7,220 bases of DNA from Gammaproteobacteria bacterium. Its GTDB lineage: Bacteria > Pseudomonadota > Gammaproteobacteria > Nitrococcales > Nitrococcaceae. The position numbers and the translations under genes are program-made. Within the stretch, counting starts at the first letter, position 1; every line of letters begins with the position of its first letter. The stretch is taken from assembly GCA_018334525.1 (NCBI GenBank), contig JAGXLT010000040.1, forward strand, positions 1 to 7,220. Direction: 5' to 3'. Shown piece by piece: positions 1 to 6,472 of the stretch. The notes beneath the pieces were generated by a model, which was not told the origin of the DNA, did not search any database, and worked only from the letters and a program-made list of their open reading frames with translations.

Positions 1-824
1 GAGGGACTTTCAATTTGATACCGGCTAAACAGCGGGACACGGTCATCGTAAAACTTCAGTTTCTGAAGGTTATGCGGCATGACCTGCTGCACAAATTCGC
101 GAGCACGTTCGAATACCTCACGATCATCCACGAGTATCTCGCCGATATCGGCGCGCAAATAATCGCGCAATGCACGGATGATGACGTTGCTTTCCTGATA
201 AACCAAAAATGGGGCGGCTTGTTTTTCGACCGCTTTACCGACCGCAGTCCATAGGTTGATCAGATAATCGAGATCCCATTGCAACTCTTCGCTGCTGCGT
301 CCAACGCCGGCTGTACGAACAATCAGACCCATTCCCTCAGGAATCTGAAGGTCGCGAAGGGCATCACGAATTTCGTTGCGCTCTGATCCCTCAATACGGC
401 GCGAAACACCACCGGCCCGCGGGTTATTGGGCATCAGCACAAGATAACGACCAGCCAGGCTGACAAACGTGGTGAGAGCCGCGCCCTTATTGCCGCGCTC
501 TTCTTTTTCCACCTGAACAACGATTTCCTGACCTTCCTTAATCACATCGGCTATGGAAACTTTAGAAAGGTCTGCTTTATCAGATCCTTGAAAGTATTCC
601 TTAGCAATCTCTTTAAAGGGAAGGAAGCCGTGGCGTTCAGAGCCGTACTGAACAAATGCCGCCTCAAGACTCGGTTCAACCCGAGTGATGCGGCCTTTGT
701 AAATATTGGCTTTTTTGCGTTCTCTAGCCGGGGTTTCGATATCCAGATCGAATAGGGACTGGCCATCGACCAGCGCGACACGCAGTTCTTCCGCCTGCGT
801 GGCGTTGACTAACATTCTTTTCAT
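1..824 (-). CDS. rne: Ribonuclease E, N-terminal part (truncated by window edge)
   Basis: Essential endoribonuclease that starts mRNA decay and processes rRNA and tRNA; the full protein normally also scaffolds the degradosome at the inner membrane. Only 274 codons are visible, ending at base 3; the C-terminal part lies outside the window. The start [10 protein letters not shown] and much of the following sequence match E. coli RNase E closely from my knowledge of that protein. Visible parts are an S1 RNA-binding region (about residues 36-125, with [21 protein letters not shown] and [13 protein letters not shown]), then the 5'-sensor region with VRTAGVG. R170 and T171 there correspond to the E. 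coli 5'-monophosphate pocket residues R169/T170. After it come QWDL and [13 protein letters not shown]. The catalytic DNase I-like aspartates lie beyond the edge. The ATG at 824-822 is fixed by homology. Expression is probably autoregulated through the long leader upstream. Confidence 0.97.
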   Translation of the reverse strand, partial: MKRMLVNATQAEELRVALVDGQSLFDLDIETPARERKKANIYKGRITRVEPSLEAAFVQYGSERHGFLPFKEIAKEYFQGSDKADLSKVSIADVIKEGQEIVVQVEKEERGNKGAALTTFVSLAGRYLVLMPNNPRAGGVSRRIEGSERNEIRDALRDLQIPEGMGLIVRTAGVGRSSEELQWDLDYLINLWTAVGKAVEKQAAPFLVYQESNVIIRALRDYLRADIGEILVDDREVFERAREFVQQVMPHNLQKLKFYDDRVPLFSRYQIESP

Positions 825-835
825 GCCGAGTAATT

Positions 836-839
836 CTCC
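836..839 (-). promoter_or_regulatory. rne ribosome binding site
   Basis: On the minus strand GGAG lies 11 bases before the rne ATG. The spacing is slightly long but usable, and no better purine run is closer. It lies just downstream of the folded leader element, so folding could affect its access. Confidence 0.6.
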
Positions 840-1073
840 GGCGACTGCCCTGAGCCCCCGCCAGCGACAGCAGCCAGCCGGCGCTTTGTCGCATATAAGC
901 GACAGGCGTCAACGGTCTTTCCACAACGAGCGTAGGCTCGGGGAGCAGGGTGCATATTCGCAAGGCTAAGGGACCCGTCATGGGGTATCCATTTGCGGGC
1001 GCCAAGGCAGGCGCGTTGTTAAGTTCAATGCGGAGTCGGCACCATGCCGCCCCCGCGAGCATTCTTCTGTTCC

Positions 1074-1087
1074 GTCGGCTAACCGAC
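1074..1087 (-). other. Hairpin at the predicted 5' end of the rne transcript
   Basis: A perfect five-pair stem (GTCGG with CCGAC, four-base loop TTAG) begins only a few bases after the predicted start site near 1090. A stem at the extreme 5' end typically hinders 5'-end-dependent cleavage by RNase E and removal of the 5' pyrophosphate. This may stabilise the mRNA, but that role is inferred. Confidence 0.45.
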
Positions 1088-1095
1088 AGTACGCA

Positions 1096-1125
1096 ATAAT
1101 AGCACTTTTAAGTATTGATTAACAA
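1096..1125 (-). promoter_or_regulatory. Probable sigma70-type promoter of rne
   Basis: On the minus strand TTGTTA (1125-1120) and TATTAT (1101-1096) are separated by 18 bases. They match the -35 consensus at four of six positions and the -10 consensus at five of six. The -10 is preceded by TGC, giving an extended -10. Transcription would start near 1090 and give a leader of about 265 bases. This lies in the most AT-rich patch of the intergenic region. The E. coli rne gene also has a long leader, which supports the placement. Confidence 0.65.
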
Positions 1126-1135
1126 AGACTATTAA
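1107..1135 (+). promoter_or_regulatory. Weak candidate promoter for the dehydrogenase gene
   Basis: TTTAAG (1107-1112) and TATTAA (1130-1135), 17 bases apart, are the best two-box match I find upstream of the dehydrogenase gene. They match the consensus at only three and four of six positions. They overlap the rne promoter, so divergent transcription from one AT-rich patch is possible. An isolated TACAAT at 1160-1165 is an alternative -10 without a matching -35. The 1141-1240 stretch otherwise shows nothing I can interpret. Confidence 0.2.
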
Positions 1136-1240
1136 AACAACAGGCCGATGACGCTGAGATACAATCCGCGGTCGCAATTGAGCCAGTTGCTGAGGTCGCG
1201 TGGCGAGTACGCTCAAGCGATTATCAATGACGATTCAAAC

Positions 1241-1245
1241 AGGAG
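1241..1245 (+). promoter_or_regulatory. Ribosome binding site of the dehydrogenase gene
   Basis: AGGAG sits six bases before the ATG at 1252, a good Shine-Dalgarno with normal spacing. It fixes the start used for the downstream gene. Confidence 0.8.
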
Positions 1246-1251
1246 AGTGGC

Positions 1252-3816
1252 ATGGCGGACTTCCCGAGCAAAGCGCGTGTTGTAATCATCGGGCATGGTG
1301 GGATCGTTGGGGCGTCCGTGGCTCATCATCTGATTGAACGCGGATGGACGGATATTGTTGGGATCGACAAGAGCGGTGTTCCCACGGATATCGGCTCAAC
1401 CGCGCACGCTTCCGATTTCTGTTATGCCACCGCGCATGATCGGATGACCTGTTATACAACCATGTATAGCATCGAATTTTTTGCCGCACGCGATCGGTAT
1501 GCGCGCGTAGGCGGATTGGAAGTAGCACGAGTCGGCGATGATGAACGAATGGCCGAGTTACGGCGAAAGGTCAGTTCAGGCCGCGCATTTGGCACAAATG
1601 CCACCATGATCAGCGCTGCTGAAGCTAAAGCGCGCTTTCCGCTGCTAGAAGAGAGCGTTATTCAAGGTGCGCTGTGGGATCCGGATGCCGGGCTTGTAAA
1701 GCCGCGTTCCCAAATTGTGACGGGCGAGCTGATTGACGAGGCAGTGGCCAGCGGACACTTCAGTTCCTGGGCGAACACTCCTTGTACCGGCTTACATATT
1801 GAAGATGGACGTATCCGCGGCGTTGATACCGAACGCGGTCGTATTGAAGCAGATTATGTGGTGGTCTGCGCCGGCCTTTGGGGTCGCTTGATTGCTGAGA
1901 TGGCGGGTGAAGATCTGCCCGTTATGCCGGTTGACCATCCGCTGACCTTTTTTGGCCCTTACGAAGAATTCGCAGGAACCGGGAAAGATATCGGCTATCC
2001 ACTACTGCGCGATCAGGGCAATTCGGCGTATTTACGAGATACCGGCGACCCTAAAACGCCCGAGGGCGGGCAAATTGAGTGGGGCTACTACGAAGAAAAT
2101 TCGCCCCGGCTGGTTCATCCGCGTGATTTGCTGGAAAAAGAACAGGCACGGCTGTCACCATCACAACGTGACCTGGAAATCGAGCAGATTATGGACCCCC
2201 TTGAACGTGCCATGGAGCTAACGCCCATCTTGGCCGAGCTGGGTTATGACGAGAAGCGCTCGTTTAACGGGCTTTTGCAGGTCACTTCTGATGGCGGCCC
2301 CTCTATTGGTGAGTCACCCTCTATTCGTGGGCTTTGGTATGCAGTTTCTGTGTGGGTAAAGGACGGGCCCGGTACCGGAAAAGTCGTGGCTGATTGGATG
2401 ACCGATGGCCGTACCGAAGTGGATCATCATGGCATTGATACGGCACGTCATTACCCGTTCCAACGAGATGAGCAATTTATTCATGATCGATGCTTTGAAA
2501 CCGCGTTTAAGGTGTACAACCCGCCCGTGCATGATCGAGAGCCTTATTCTAAGGGGCGCGACCTTTTCCGCAGCCCATTCTGGGAGCGGGAAGAAGCACT
2601 CGGCGGGCATTTCATGGAAATTGCCGGCTGGGAGCGCGCGCACGGCTACGCCAGCAATGAGCCTTTATTAGAGATCTATGCCGATCAGATACCTGTTCGT
2701 GAAAATGAATGGGACGCCCGGCATTTCTGGCGCGTATCTAATGCTGAACAGCTAAAGCTCTCTGCTGATGTGGGTATGATCAACCTTTCACACTTTTGCA
2801 TTATTGAGGTGCAGGGCCGTGATGCTGAGGCATTACTTGAATATGCCTGTGTTGCACGGGTCGGCGGCGATACACCGGTAGGGAAGGGGGTCTACACCCA
2901 TTTCCTCGACCATCTAGGCGGTGTGCGGGCCGACCTAACCGTCTTGCGGCTGGCTAAGGATCATTATCGCGTGATTGATGGCGGCGATGCCGGCCATCGT
3001 GATCTCGTGTGGTTGCGGCGCCTGGCGCAGGATCATCACTGGGATGTGAATATATCCGAGCGTACTCAGGCCTATGGCTGTCTGGGTTTATGGGGGCCCA
3101 ATGCAAGAAAAACGCTGCAATCAATTGCCGATGAACCGGCGGGATTAGAGACCACGGCGTTTCCCTTTGCCACATTCCGTGAAATCAGTGTGGCCGGAGT
3201 TTCTGTTTTAGCATTTCGTATCTCTTATGTTGGCGAGCAGGGCTGGGAGCTGCATTTTAACTACGACGATGGCCTGGCACTCTGGGATGCTCTTTACGCC
3301 AAAGGCGTCACGCCCATTGGCATCGAGACTTACTCGAACAGCCGCAGACTTGAGAAAAGCTTACGCTTACAAAATGCCGATCTGCTCACCGACTACAACC
3401 TTTTAGAAGCGGATTTAGCCCGCCCGAAAGTCAAACCGGTCGAGTTTCACGGGCGAGCGGCTTATTTGGAGCAACGCGCAAGAGCCAATCAACCCGCAAT
3501 GCTCTGCACCCTGGTGATGGACGATAATACCGATGCGAACGGCATCGCTCGTTATCCATTGGGAAATCTGCCTATTATCGACCCGCAGACGGATCAGGTC
3601 TTGGTGGATGAATTAAATCGCCGCTCATACACCACGAGCATTGCTTATGGGCCGAGTGTGGGCAAAAACATTATGCTGGCCTACCTGCCCTGGGCGTTCT
3701 GTCACGTCGGGCAATCGTTACAGATGGAGTATTTTAACGAGCGCTATCCGGTTAGCGTAGCGGCCGTCGGTTACCAGCCGCTGTATGATCCGGAAAACGC
3801 TAAACCGCGTTCTTAA
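1252..3816 (+). CDS. FAD-dependent N-methylglycine-type dehydrogenase fused to GcvT-like aminomethyltransferase (DMGDH/SDH family)
   Basis: Soluble 854-residue flavoenzyme, the usual length for dimethylglycine and sarcosine dehydrogenases. Members oxidatively remove an N-methyl group, pass the carbon to tetrahydrofolate and the electrons to ETF or oxygen. Domains in order: a DAO-type FAD domain (about 8-385), with VVIIGHGGIVGAS at the nucleotide fold, D39 ending the second strand and DGGPSIGE plus DGPGTGK near its end; a linker of the FAO_M type (about 390-465) with RSPFWERE and GWERAHGYA; a GcvT fold (about 475-740) with VRADLT, YVGEQGWELHF and RLEKSLRLQNADL; and a GcvT C-terminal barrel (about 750-848). 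D561 of VRADLT aligns with the folate-site aspartate of the family. H52 in GSTAHA aligns with the histidine that carries covalent FAD in DMGDH. Two oddities are one extra residue in the Gly-rich loop and Ala in place of the usual Trp before H52. The substrate cannot be fixed from sequence; dimethylglycine or sarcosine is the first guess. The ETF-QO gene follows convergently. Confidence 0.88.
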   Translation: MADFPSKARVVIIGHGGIVGASVAHHLIERGWTDIVGIDKSGVPTDIGSTAHASDFCYATAHDRMTCYTTMYSIEFFAARDRYARVGGLEVARVGDDERMAELRRKVSSGRAFGTNATMISAAEAKARFPLLEESVIQGALWDPDAGLVKPRSQIVTGELIDEAVASGHFSSWANTPCTGLHIEDGRIRGVDTERGRIEADYVVVCAGLWGRLIAEMAGEDLPVMPVDHPLTFFGPYEEFAGTGKDIGYPLLRDQGNSAYLRDTGDPKTPEGGQIEWGYYEENSPRLVHPRDLLEKEQARLSPSQRDLEIEQIMDPLERAMELTPILAELGYDEKRSFNGLLQVTSDGGPSIGESPSIRGLWYAVSVWVKDGPGTGKVVADWMTDGRTEVDHHGIDTARHYPFQRDEQFIHDRCFETAFKVYNPPVHDREPYSKGRDLFRSPFWEREEALGGHFMEIAGWERAHGYASNEPLLEIYADQIPVRENEWDARHFWRVSNAEQLKLSADVGMINLSHFCIIEVQGRDAEALLEYACVARVGGDTPVGKGVYTHFLDHLGGVRADLTVLRLAKDHYRVIDGGDAGHRDLVWLRRLAQDHHWDVNISERTQAYGCLGLWGPNARKTLQSIADEPAGLETTAFPFATFREISVAGVSVLAFRISYVGEQGWELHFNYDDGLALWDALYAKGVTPIGIETYSNSRRLEKSLRLQNADLLTDYNLLEADLARPKVKPVEFHGRAAYLEQRARANQPAMLCTLVMDDNTDANGIARYPLGNLPIIDPQTDQVLVDELNRRSYTTSIAYGPSVGKNIMLAYLPWAFCHVGQSLQMEYFNERYPVSVAAVGYQPLYDPENAKPRS
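3796..3811. terminator. Weak hairpin at the convergent gene ends
   Basis: AACGC and GCGTT pair across a six-base loop, within the last codons of the dehydrogenase gene. Read on the minus strand the stem runs into TTTT, about 27 bases after the ETF-QO stop codon. It has only five pairs and a short U run, so at best it is a weak terminator for the minus-strand gene. No better terminator is visible in the 21-base gap between the two stops (3817-3837). Confidence 0.2.
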
Positions 3817-3837
3817 CCGGTGGGCAGCCTGAGCGAA

Positions 3838-5490
3838 TTACATATTCGGGTAGCTCGGGCCACCGCCACCCTCCGGGGCGACCCAAGTGATGTTTTGGGT
3901 CGGGTCTTTAATATCGCAGGTTTTACAGTGAATGCAGTTTTGCGCATTAATCTGTAACTGTGGATCGCCGGATTCACCCTGAACGATCTCATAGACGCCA
4001 GCAGGGCAATAACGCTGCGCGGGCTCATCATACAAAGCCAGATTGTGCCGGACCGGGATGCTGGGATCGGCCAGGGTCAGGTGACAGGGCTGGTTTTCCT
4101 CATGGTCGGTGTTAGTAAGGAAAACACTCGAATTTCTATCGAACGTTAAAACGCCATCCGGCTTCGGATAATCGATAGCCGGCATGTCAGCAGCCGGCTT
4201 AAGCCGCTCATGGTCTGCATGCTGATGACGCAGTGTCCAGGGCAGCCGGCCATGAAAGAGTTTTAGGTCGATGCCTGCGTAAATACCGCCAAGTACCATG
4301 CCCCAACGGGCGGTTGCAGGCCGCAGGTTGCGCGCCGCATAGAGCTCCCGATAAACCCATGATTCCTGAAACCGTTGCGGGTAAGCGGTGAGCGTAATAT
4401 TCGACGAGGCGTTCGGTTGAAGGGCTTCAGCCACTGCTTCTGCGGCCAACATCCCGGTTTTCATCGCTGTATGATTGCCTTTAATTTTCGCCACATTCAA
4501 AAAGCCGGCCGCGCAGCCAATCAGCGCGCCGCCAGGAAAGGCGAGGTTTGGAATAGACTGCAGTCCGCCTTCATTTAATGCTCTGGCCCCATAGGCGACT
4601 CGCCTGGCGCCGCTAAAAGTCTCTCGTACGTCCGGGTGCGTCTTAAAACGTTGAAACTCATTAAAGGGATCAAGATGGGGGTTCTGGTAATCAAGCCCGA
4701 CTACATAGCCCACATACACCTGATTATTCTCAAGGTGGTACATAAAAGAACCGCCCCAAGTCTTTGTATCCATTGGCCATCCGGCGGTGTGAACAACCAA
4801 TCCCGGCTTGTGGTTTTCAGGTGTCACTTCCCAGAGTTCTTTAAACCCGATGCCATACGTTTGAGGATCTACCCCATCGCGTAATGCAAATTTTGCTTCT
4901 AGCTGTTTGCTTAAGTGCCCCCGGCAGCCCTCAGCAAAAAGCGTATAGCGGGCGTGCAGCTCAATTCCCGGAGCATGATTGGCTTTTGGCTGCCCGGTTT
5001 GGTCAATACCCATGTCACCGGTGGCGACGCCATAGACTGCGCCGTCTGCATTGAACAAAACCTCCGTCGCAGCAAAGCCGGGGTAAATTTCAACCCCCAG
5101 CGCTTCAGCCTGTTCGGCCAGCCATCGGCAGACATTGCCCATCGACACAATGTAATTGCCTGCGTTATGAAGCTGTTTAGGGAGTAGGGCATTCGGCACT
5201 TTAAGCGATCGGTTCTCGGTAAGGAGCATAAACCGATCTTCTGCAACCGGGGTATGCAGTGGCGCAGCACGCTCATGCCAGTCGGGCAGTAACTCATCGA
5301 GCGCTCTAGGTTCAAGAATTGCGCCAGATAAAATATGCGAGCCAACCTCTGATCCTTTCTCAAGTACGCAGACCCGGATATCCTGTTCGGTCTTAGCAGC
5401 GAGTTGACGAAGGCGTATGGCAGCCGACAACCCCGCCGGGCCGGCCCCAACAATCACCACGTCAAAACCCATCGCTTCACGTTCGCTCAT
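3838..5490 (-). CDS. Electron transfer flavoprotein:ubiquinone oxidoreductase (ETF-QO)
   Basis: Inner-membrane-associated iron-sulfur flavoprotein of 550 residues, the normal bacterial length. It takes electrons from reduced ETF and passes them to ubiquinone, linking acyl-CoA, dimethylglycine and sarcosine dehydrogenases to respiration. The N-terminus has the FAD motif GAGPAG (residues 15-20), followed by [19 protein letters not shown]. The family signature [23 protein letters not shown] lies in the middle. The C-terminus carries a complete 4Fe-4S cluster set, C495, C519, C522 and C525, within RYCPAGVYE and [19 protein letters not shown]. It ends in [10 protein letters not shown], as is usual for the family. 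The start at 5490 gives [12 protein letters not shown], which looks like family N-termini; M7 is an alternative, and no clear Shine-Dalgarno supports either. No etfA or etfB is in the window. It converges on the dehydrogenase gene, a likely user of the same electron route. Confidence 0.96.
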   Translation of the reverse strand: MSEREAMGFDVVIVGAGPAGLSAAIRLRQLAAKTEQDIRVCVLEKGSEVGSHILSGAILEPRALDELLPDWHERAAPLHTPVAEDRFMLLTENRSLKVPNALLPKQLHNAGNYIVSMGNVCRWLAEQAEALGVEIYPGFAATEVLFNADGAVYGVATGDMGIDQTGQPKANHAPGIELHARYTLFAEGCRGHLSKQLEAKFALRDGVDPQTYGIGFKELWEVTPENHKPGLVVHTAGWPMDTKTWGGSFMYHLENNQVYVGYVVGLDYQNPHLDPFNEFQRFKTHPDVRETFSGARRVAYGARALNEGGLQSIPNLAFPGGALIGCAAGFLNVAKIKGNHTAMKTGMLAAEAVAEALQPNASSNITLTAYPQRFQESWVYRELYAARNLRPATARWGMVLGGIYAGIDLKLFHGRLPWTLRHQHADHERLKPAADMPAIDYPKPDGVLTFDRNSSVFLTNTDHEENQPCHLTLADPSIPVRHNLALYDEPAQRYCPAGVYEIVQGESGDPQLQINAQNCIHCKTCDIKDPTQNITWVAPEGGGGPSYPNM

Positions 5491-5545
5491 GGTTTGAGTT
5501 TGCCGCAGCGATACGCAACGAACAACTCTTTTGGAGGCCCTGAAC
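5491..5545. other. Short divergent spacer between ETF-QO and rluC
   Basis: Only 55 bases separate the two start codons, and the rluC Shine-Dalgarno occupies part of this. I find no convincing two-box promoter on either strand here. Both promoters therefore probably reach into the neighbouring coding regions. TTGACG at 5404-5409 (plus strand, inside ETF-QO) is a good -35 match but has no acceptable -10 at 16-18 bases. Confidence 0.5.
5533..5537 (+). promoter_or_regulatory. Strong rluC ribosome binding site that decides the start
   Basis: GGAGG lies eight bases before TTG at 5546. An earlier in-frame TTG at 5531 overlaps this sequence and has no comparable site upstream, so 5546 is preferred. 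Confidence 0.75.
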
Positions 5546-6472
5546 TTGGCCGGTGTCGAATATGTCGTAATTAGTGAAGAATTTGCCGGTCAGCGTATCG
5601 ATAACTATCTGTTACGGTTCCTGAAAGGCGTTCCGAAAACGCGCATTTACCGATTATTACGCAAAGGTGAAGTGCGGGTGAATGGCGGCCGCATTGGTCC
5701 GAGTTATCGGTTGGCGACAGACGATAAAATTCGTGTACCCCCGATTAGACGCGCCGATGTTGAAGGGGTGAGCCCGTCCGTACGCATCACCGACCGGCTA
5801 AATGCCGCCATACTCTATGAGGATGAGCGTTTAATGGTATTAAGTAAGCCATCAGGACTGGCGGTGCATGGCGGGTCCGGCCTGGCGTACGGAATTATTG
5901 AAGCGCTGCGTGATTCCCGTCCGGATCTGCCGTTTCTTGATCTGGCCCATCGGTTGGATCGCGATACGAGCGGGTGTCTTGTTATTGCCAAACGCCGCTC
6001 GGCGCTGCGCCGCTTAAATGAGGCATTTAAAAATCATTCGGTGATTAAAGAATATATTGCCTTAGTACATGGCGAAGTGGACTGGCGGAAGAAAACGGTA
6101 ACGGTTCCCCTTAGAGCCGTAGCAGGAACGGGCGGTGAGAGAATTATGCAGCCTGATGATGAAGGCGTAACGGCCAGAACCGACTTTTACTGCGAAGCGG
6201 TTTATAACGGTTGCTCGCTAGTGCGCGTTCGATTGCACACCGGGCGTATGCATCAGATTCGTGCGCATGCGAAATATTTAGGGCATCCGGTTGTTCTGGA
6301 TCGGCGTTACGGTAATCCATCAGCCGACAAACGGTTTCGCAACTTAGGCCTGCGCCGGTTATTTTTGCACGCCAGCCGCATTCAATTTGAGATTGAGGGT
6401 GGCCCTCCGGTCAATGTGACTGCGCCACTGCCTGATGAGCTAATTGCCACGCAAAAAGGATTAAGCCAATGA
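5546..6472 (+). CDS. rluC: 23S rRNA pseudouridine synthase RluC
   Basis: In E. coli this enzyme converts uridines 955, 2504 and 2580 of 23S rRNA to pseudouridine, in the cytoplasm during ribosome assembly. The product is about 308 residues, close to the 319 of E. coli. An S4 RNA-binding domain is at the N-terminus (about 12-75), with [32 protein letters not shown]. The RluA-type catalytic domain follows. Its active-site motif HRLDRDTSG starts at residue 135, and D138 is the nucleophile by family alignment. [13 protein letters not shown] and LFLHASRI are further family motifs. RluC over RluA or RluD is chosen for the [18 protein letters not shown] stretch and for the rne/sppA neighbourhood. 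The start is a TTG behind a strong GGAGG. It overlaps sppA by four bases and is probably co-transcribed with it. Confidence 0.93.
   Translation: MAGVEYVVISEEFAGQRIDNYLLRFLKGVPKTRIYRLLRKGEVRVNGGRIGPSYRLATDDKIRVPPIRRADVEGVSPSVRITDRLNAAILYEDERLMVLSKPSGLAVHGGSGLAYGIIEALRDSRPDLPFLDLAHRLDRDTSGCLVIAKRRSALRRLNEAFKNHSVIKEYIALVHGEVDWRKKTVTVPLRAVAGTGGERIMQPDDEGVTARTDFYCEAVYNGCSLVRVRLHTGRMHQIRAHAKYLGHPVVLDRRYGNPSADKRFRNLGLRRLFLHASRIQFEIEGGPPVNVTAPLPDELIATQKGLSQ
6456..6460 (+). promoter_or_regulatory. sppA ribosome binding site inside rluC
   Basis: AAGGA lies eight bases before the sppA ATG, within the last rluC codons. It supports the overlapping start and translational coupling. Confidence 0.65.

Larger units (their letters stand above)
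825..1090 (-). promoter_or_regulatory. rne 5' leader with structured, probably autoregulatory element
   Basis: About 265 bases of untranslated RNA are expected between the predicted rne start site (near 1090) and the rne ATG. In enterobacteria the rne leader folds into stems, one of which (hp2, Rfam rne5 element) lets RNase E control its own mRNA. The minus-strand RNA here can form a long-range stem. Bases 948-943 pair with 845-850 and bases 939-935 pair with 852-856, giving 11 pairs with one U-G and a small internal loop. This encloses an apical hairpin (904-899 with 892-887, six perfect pairs, TTATAT loop) and a GGAAAGAC motif at 922-915 that resembles the purine-rich stretch I recall in E. 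coli hp2. A shorter hairpin (940-936 with 931-927) would compete with the long stem. The pairings are read directly; the equivalence to hp2 is inferred. Confidence 0.6.

Noticed and set aside
15..254. Plus-strand frame of 79 residues at the left edge, and other short frames opposite genes
   Set aside because: They are shadows of rne, the dehydrogenase, ETF-QO and sppA, with no own Shine-Dalgarno or recognisable product.
724..1062. Minus-strand frame of 112 residues overlapping the rne leader and the start of rne
   Set aside because: It runs through the folded leader and into rne in another frame, has no good Shine-Dalgarno and no recognisable domain. A leader peptide is possible but unsupported.
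1141..1251. Possible glycine, tetrahydrofolate or SAM riboswitch ahead of the dehydrogenase gene
   Set aside because: The region is short, and I find neither the conserved cores nor strong stems. The GGAGAG at 1242-1247 is simply the Shine-Dalgarno region.
5404..5430. rluC promoter inside the ETF-QO gene, based on TTGACG
   Set aside because: The -35 match is good, but no acceptable -10 stands 16-18 bases downstream.
4911..5453. Minus-strand frame of 180 residues
   Set aside because: It lies entirely within the ETF-QO gene on the same strand in another frame. ETF-QO is unmistakable, and this frame shows no family motif.
1091..5545. Mobile element ends around the inserted gene pair
   Set aside because: I looked for inverted or direct repeats, a transposase, an integrase or a tRNA fragment at both junctions and saw none. 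Codon use by eye resembles that of the flanking genes.
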